Positions 24,553-27,864 of a DNA stretch of 27,864 bases are shown in pieces. Every line of letters begins with the position of its first letter. Within the stretch, counting starts at the first letter, position 1. The stretch spans positions 1 through 27,864 of the forward strand of contig CAZGCA010000079.1 in the NCBI GenBank assembly GCA_964524145.1. The letters are read 5' to 3'. The notes under the pieces were generated by a model. It saw only the letters and a list, made by a program, of their open reading frames with translations, did no database searches and was not told the origin of the DNA. This stretch comes from CAZGCA01 sp964524145. GTDB lineage: Bacteria > Hydrogenedentota > CAZGCA01. A program made the position numbers and the translations under genes.

Positions 24553-26538
24553 CTACTCGCCCAGGTTATTCGCCTCGATACCGAGCGATCTCAAGCATTC
24601 CTCGGAAGGTACGCCCGTTTCCACATTCCATCCGAGGGCGCGGTAGAAATCGCGGCGCATCGTGTCCGCGTCTATCGTCACACCTGCCGCAGGACCTTTC
24701 TGCTGGGGCGGGTCACCCAGCACGCGATTGGGAACGGACACAGCGCTTGGCGAGACGCCTTCCCGCACGTTGTAACACTGGCGCAACGTCGTGACGCGAT
24801 GCCCAATGGTGAGACAGTCTTTCGGCGTAACCTCCCAGCCGGTCGCCGCAGAAAGCGTTCTGTCCAGCGTCGTCTCCCCCGTGATCAGGCTGAACATGCA
24901 CAAGCCCGCACTGCTCGCCGCCTGCATGTATTTGGTCACCAACGCCTGCGTCTCTCCCTTACCCGAATACCGGTACTTGTTTCTCTTCAACGTCAAGGCA
25001 GCCGGCGTCTTGAACTCCGGAAACTGTTTGTCAAGCCTCATCATCTGGAAATACGTCTCGGAGCTTGTCGTGTGCTTGCCGGGCGCCGGTTCAGCAGCGT
25101 ATGCAGTGGCAAACGTCGGGTCAAACCGCGGATCGTGCATCGGCATTTCCTGGCCTCCCGCGTGCATTGCGAACCGCTCCGACCCTTGCCCTATCTTTTC
25201 GCTCGCGACTCGTACACCGTCCGCAAGCAGGTCGCCGAAACCTTCCCGTACCGCCATCTTTCTCACGAGCGCCACAATCGCGTCCGCGTTGCCCCATCTC
25301 AGTTCCAGACCGTCGGTATCGTCTGGCCCGAGTATCCCGTTCTCGAAACACTCTATCGCAAACGCAACCGTAACCCCCGCGGATATCGTATCGAGACCCG
25401 CCGTGTTGCAGAGATGGTTCAGCATCATTATCGACTCGAGGTCGTCGTTCAAACACAGCGAGCCGAACGCTGCCAGCGTTTCATACTCCGGCTTGTGCTC
25501 CTTCTCCAGCTTGTACTTACCGTCCGGTACCGAGACTATCCCGCCGCACCCCAACGGACAGCTATGGCAGGAGTACTTCTTCTCCTGATACTTCACGACG
25601 CTTTCATCGCTTATTCGAGAGCATTGCGACGAAACATCAAAGTCGATGCACCCCACTCCGTCGTAGTTCTTAACAGGACCGTCGCCCACCTCCACCGAAA
25701 ACGCCATCGCGCCAGACGTCCCGTACCTGTTCAATAGCTCTCTGTACGTTGTGCCTTCCGTTCTCATAGCGAGCGGCAGCTTCCGCAGCAGCTTCGCAAA
25801 CGTCCGCATGTTGGCAACCGACAACTTATCCTGAAAGCCGGGCCCCGCTTTGAGCTTCTCTACATGGGCTTGTCTGATCTCCTTGAGCCGGGCCTCGTCG
25901 TGAACGCTCACCCGACGGTCACCCCGCACCGCAAGAGCCTTCACGCGCTTCGAGCCCATCACGGCCCCCAACCCGCTGCGTGCCGCCGCACGACCACCAT
26001 CGTTGATGATGCACGAGATGAGTGAAACCTTCTCGCCGGCAGACCCTATCGCGGCAACGCGTACCTTCTCATCTCCCAACTCCTCCCGTATCCGGACCTC
26101 GGTCTCCTCCGGACTGAGCCCGGCAAGATGCTCCGCACCCCTGATCTCACAATGGTCTTCGCCTACCAGCACGTACACGAGTTCCGACGCTTTGCCACGG
26201 AGAAACACCCCGTCATAACCTGTGCGTTTAAGTGCAGGAGAAAAATAACCTCCCGCGTTAGCATCGCCCCACATACCTGTGAGCGGCGATTTGCCAACAA
26301 CCATGTATCGGCCTGAATACAGTGTGCCCGTGTCCGTCAACAAACCCGGTACGAACCCCAGCACGTTATCCGGCCCAAGCGGATCTATCTTCGCCGACTG
26401 GTTGTCCCAGAGCACTTTTGCACCAAGACCCATGCCGCCAAGATAATCGCGGTACACCGCGTCAGGCATGTCATGGACACTGAAGGATCGGTCGGTCAGG
26501 TCAACCCACAAGATTCTGCCATGGTAGCTATCAGACAT
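24553..26538 (-). CDS. aor: Aldehyde:ferredoxin oxidoreductase (tungsten/molybdopterin)
   Basis: A 661-residue enzyme with full AOR layout. The N-terminal domain begins HGRILWVDLT and has YSGRYMVVGKSPLTGMWGDA, the pterin-binding region. The iron-sulfur cysteines are SCHSCPLGC (C324, C327, C331) with the fourth likely at C547 (SAGLCMF). HAGGQEMPMHDPR and LDTISAG are further conserved blocks. The family oxidises aldehydes to acids with ferredoxin and is typical of anaerobes. ATG at 26538 has GGAGGA nine bases before it; the longer frame from 26625 is rejected. No molybdopterin or ferredoxin gene is adjacent, so its exact substrate is unknown. Confidence 0.85.
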   Translation of the reverse strand: MSDSYHGRILWVDLTDRSFSVHDMPDAVYRDYLGGMGLGAKVLWDNQSAKIDPLGPDNVLGFVPGLLTDTGTLYSGRYMVVGKSPLTGMWGDANAGGYFSPALKRTGYDGVFLRGKASELVYVLVGEDHCEIRGAEHLAGLSPEETEVRIREELGDEKVRVAAIGSAGEKVSLISCIINDGGRAAARSGLGAVMGSKRVKALAVRGDRRVSVHDEARLKEIRQAHVEKLKAGPGFQDKLSVANMRTFAKLLRKLPLAMRTEGTTYRELLNRYGTSGAMAFSVEVGDGPVKNYDGVGCIDFDVSSQCSRISDESVVKYQEKKYSCHSCPLGCGGIVSVPDGKYKLEKEHKPEYETLAAFGSLCLNDDLESIMMLNHLCNTAGLDTISAGVTVAFAIECFENGILGPDDTDGLELRWGNADAIVALVRKMAVREGFGDLLADGVRVASEKIGQGSERFAMHAGGQEMPMHDPRFDPTFATAYAAEPAPGKHTTSSETYFQMMRLDKQFPEFKTPAALTLKRNKYRYSGKGETQALVTKYMQAASSAGLCMFSLITGETTLDRTLSAATGWEVTPKDCLTIGHRVTTLRQCYNVREGVSPSAVSVPNRVLGDPPQQKGPAAGVTIDADTMRRDFYRALGWNVETGVPSEECLRSLGIEANNLGE

Positions 26539-26639
26539 AGCTTTTCGTCCTCCGCTTCGAAGCCCCGTCAATCTCACATACTCCGCTTGCAACCATAATA
26601 CCCCACCAATAACACTCCCTGTCAACCTCTGCGTGGGGG

Positions 26640-26669
26640 TTCATTGATCCTGCCCTCTTGATGTATAAT
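26640..26669 (+). promoter_or_regulatory. Candidate sigma-70-type promoter of the ClpP-like gene
   Basis: A consensus TATAAT lies at 26664-26669, about 50 bases before the ATG. The best -35 match at 18-base spacing is TTCATT (26640-26645), which is weak; TTGATC at 26644 is closer to consensus but 14 bases away. The -10 match is strong, the -35 is not. Confidence 0.4.
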
Positions 26670-26718
26670 AGATAGACAAGAACTGAAGGCCGAAGCAACG
26701 GCACGGAGAAAAGCACTG

Positions 26719-27384
26719 ATGCTGGACATATGGAAGAGGTTCTCAATGAAGGACACCGTATACAGTAACCACAGCGATCGCGACAGCGATAGCTCGAGCG
26801 ATTCCGACGAAGGCGATGCTGCAGCTACTGATGAACTCACGCGTAGACTGCTGGACGCGCGATCGATCGTGATATCCGGCAACATAACCATGAGGAGCGC
26901 TCAACGCACCATCAACCAGCTTCTCGTGCTCGAAGCCGACGAGCCCGATGTTCCGATAGACATCTTCATAAGCTCCGGCGGTGGAGACGCCGATGCCGGG
27001 TTTGCCGTCTACGACATGATCAAGTTTGTCAAGTCGCCTGTGAGGACGGTCTCCGTCGGCTTGACCGGCAGCGCGGCAACCACCGTCTTCCTCGGCGCAC
27101 GCAAGGAGAACCGGTTCGCGCTTCCGAACGCGCGGCTGCTCATTCATCAGCCCGCCACAAGCTTCTACGGTCGCGCTTCCGAGCTCGAGATAAACGCCCG
27201 CGAGATACTCCGGTTCAGAGAAAAAACCGACCGGGTTATCGCCGAAGAAACCGGGCAGTCTTTCGAGAAGGTCCAGCAGGATACCGTACGCGACCATTGG
27301 ATGACTGCCCAGGAAGCCAAGGAGTACGGTATAGTGGGCGCAATTATCGCTTCACGAGACGAACTCGAAAAAGAGGAGGGATAA
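26719..27384 (+). CDS. clpP: ClpP-like serine protease with acidic N-terminal extension
   Basis: A 221-residue member of the ClpP peptidase family. The catalytic triad is present: S118 in GLTGSAATTVFLGA, H143 in LIHQP and D192 in VRDHWMTAQEAKEYG. KENRFALPNARLLIHQP aligns residue by residue with E. coli ClpP. The N-terminus has an unusual aspartate- and serine-rich stretch (about 16-39, SNHSDRDSDSSSDSDEGD). The protease would form a tetradecamer with a Clp ATPase, none of which is in the window. GGAG ten bases before the ATG gives the start. It is a second-type ClpP (GLxxSA), which often occurs alongside a canonical one. The role is unknown. Confidence 0.75.
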   Translation: MLDIWKRFSMKDTVYSNHSDRDSDSSSDSDEGDAAATDELTRRLLDARSIVISGNITMRSAQRTINQLLVLEADEPDVPIDIFISSGGGDADAGFAVYDMIKFVKSPVRTVSVGLTGSAATTVFLGARKENRFALPNARLLIHQPATSFYGRASELEINAREILRFREKTDRVIAEETGQSFEKVQQDTVRDHWMTAQEAKEYGIVGAIIASRDELEKEEG

Positions 27385-27430
27385 TACAAGTTCCCTCCGA
27401 TTCAGAATAGACAGCTTCAATCCGTTCGAC

Positions 27431-27506
27431 GGGCGGTTAGCTCAGAGGTGAGAGCACCTGCCTTACAAGCAGGGGGCCACTGGTTCAAATCCAGTACCGC
27501 CCACCA
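27431..27506 (+). tRNA. tRNA-Val (anticodon TAC)
   Basis: A 76-base tRNA with perfect acceptor stem GGGCGGT/ACCGCCC. The anticodon arm CCTGC-CTTACAA-GCAGG has anticodon TAC at 27464-27466. The T arm is ACTGG-TTCAAAT-CCAGT, and the CCA end is encoded. It lies 46 bases after the ClpP-like gene. There is no integrase or duplicated 3' end nearby. Confidence 0.95.
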
Positions 27507-27864
27507 CGTAAAAGATTGTCCATCCGAATCCGGCTGCGCTGCGCGACGCGGTGCGTAGTCAGATGGTCTGAGAGAAAGCGGCCTAACTTGCCCGCTTCTG
27601 TATCCGAAGTGTACACCGCGACAATCTCTACCTCAGTCACCGGGTGATGGTTGCGCAATTGCCTCAGCGACTGAACCGACTCGACGTCAGAAAACGCGAG
27701 CACGACTGTCTTTCCCCGTAACGATGCCGGATTGACAGGTGCGCCCTTTACCGCGTCGCCTTCAGGTTCTTGTTCGCGGTTGATGGATTGCGATTTGGTC
27801 CCAGTAGCTTGACTTCGTGCAGGCACAAGCCATAACGCCCACCGGGCGGATTGAAGTTCAATTT
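27485..27864 (-). pseudogene. Redoxin-like reading frame at the right edge, probably partial or decayed
   Basis: The frame is open to the window edge; a GTG at 27826 is one possible start. SLRGKTVVLAFSDVES and EVEIVAVYTSDTE resemble the start of a TlpA/AhpC-type thioredoxin fold (the LRGKvVvLnFW region), but the active-site CxxC is absent. Its last codons are formed by the antisense of the tRNA, so the natural 3' end has probably been lost, or the frame is not expressed. Assignment is tentative. Confidence 0.3.

Noticed and set aside
27067..27110. Apparent Ser-to-Thr change in the ClpP active site
   Set aside because: A first alignment suggested AAT instead of AAS. Counting from the serine in GLTGSAATT to RFALPN gives exactly the spacing of E. 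coli ClpP, so S118 is the nucleophile and the site is intact.
27431..27506. tRNA-Val as attachment site of the phage-type cassette
   Set aside because: It is 17 kb away on the other side of unrelated genes, and no integrase or repeated tRNA end is visible.

Overview
The window looks like a chromosomal segment of a moderately GC-rich, Gram-negative, probably anaerobic bacterium. A TolC-type outer-membrane channel implies an outer membrane, and a tungsten/molybdenum aldehyde:ferredoxin oxidoreductase plus a B12-type radical SAM enzyme suggest anaerobic metabolism. GTG starts are frequent. The phylum cannot be fixed from the sequence alone.

Region 1 (about 49-10191, all on the minus strand) is a compact, intact-looking phage-type particle cassette. 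In transcription order it holds: portal, prohead protease with a cysteine-rich zinc-knuckle insert, a secreted or anchored fibre-like protein with a carbohydrate-binding-like domain, a membrane/coiled-coil protein, a small two-segment holin-like protein, a stand-alone protein resembling the LigD 3'-phosphoesterase domain, a capsid decoration protein, an HK97-fold major capsid protein, a small connector-like protein, a Dit-like distal tail protein, a tail hub with a complete staphylococcal-nuclease domain inserted, a baseplate protein and an M15 peptidase. Genes abut or overlap and most have good ribosome binding sites. I see no terminase, integrase, major tail tube, tape measure or replication gene. 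The cassette could be a very reduced phage, a gene-transfer-agent-like element or a domesticated particle carrying two nucleic-acid-acting domains. The left part of the element may continue beyond base 1.

Region 2 (10192-15547) has a roughly 530-base gene-poor stretch rich in competing hairpins. It is followed by a B12-binding radical SAM enzyme (minus) diverging from an MFS transporter fused to HEAT-like repeats (plus), with a probable terminator after the latter.

Region 3 (15548-22385, plus) is a five-gene export operon. It encodes a periplasmic adaptor-like hairpin protein with a NEW3-like domain and C-terminal membrane anchor, a TolC-like outer-membrane protein, an ABC ATPase and two paralogous ABC-2 permeases. 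Together these suggest an inner-to-outer-membrane export machine with an unusual adaptor.

Region 4 (22465-27864) is ordinary chromosome: a zinc-ribbon/B-box-like membrane protein (minus), a GH4 glycosidase (plus) with a candidate operator, an aldehyde:ferredoxin oxidoreductase (minus), a ClpP-like protease (plus), tRNA-Val(TAC), and a redoxin-like fragment at the right edge.
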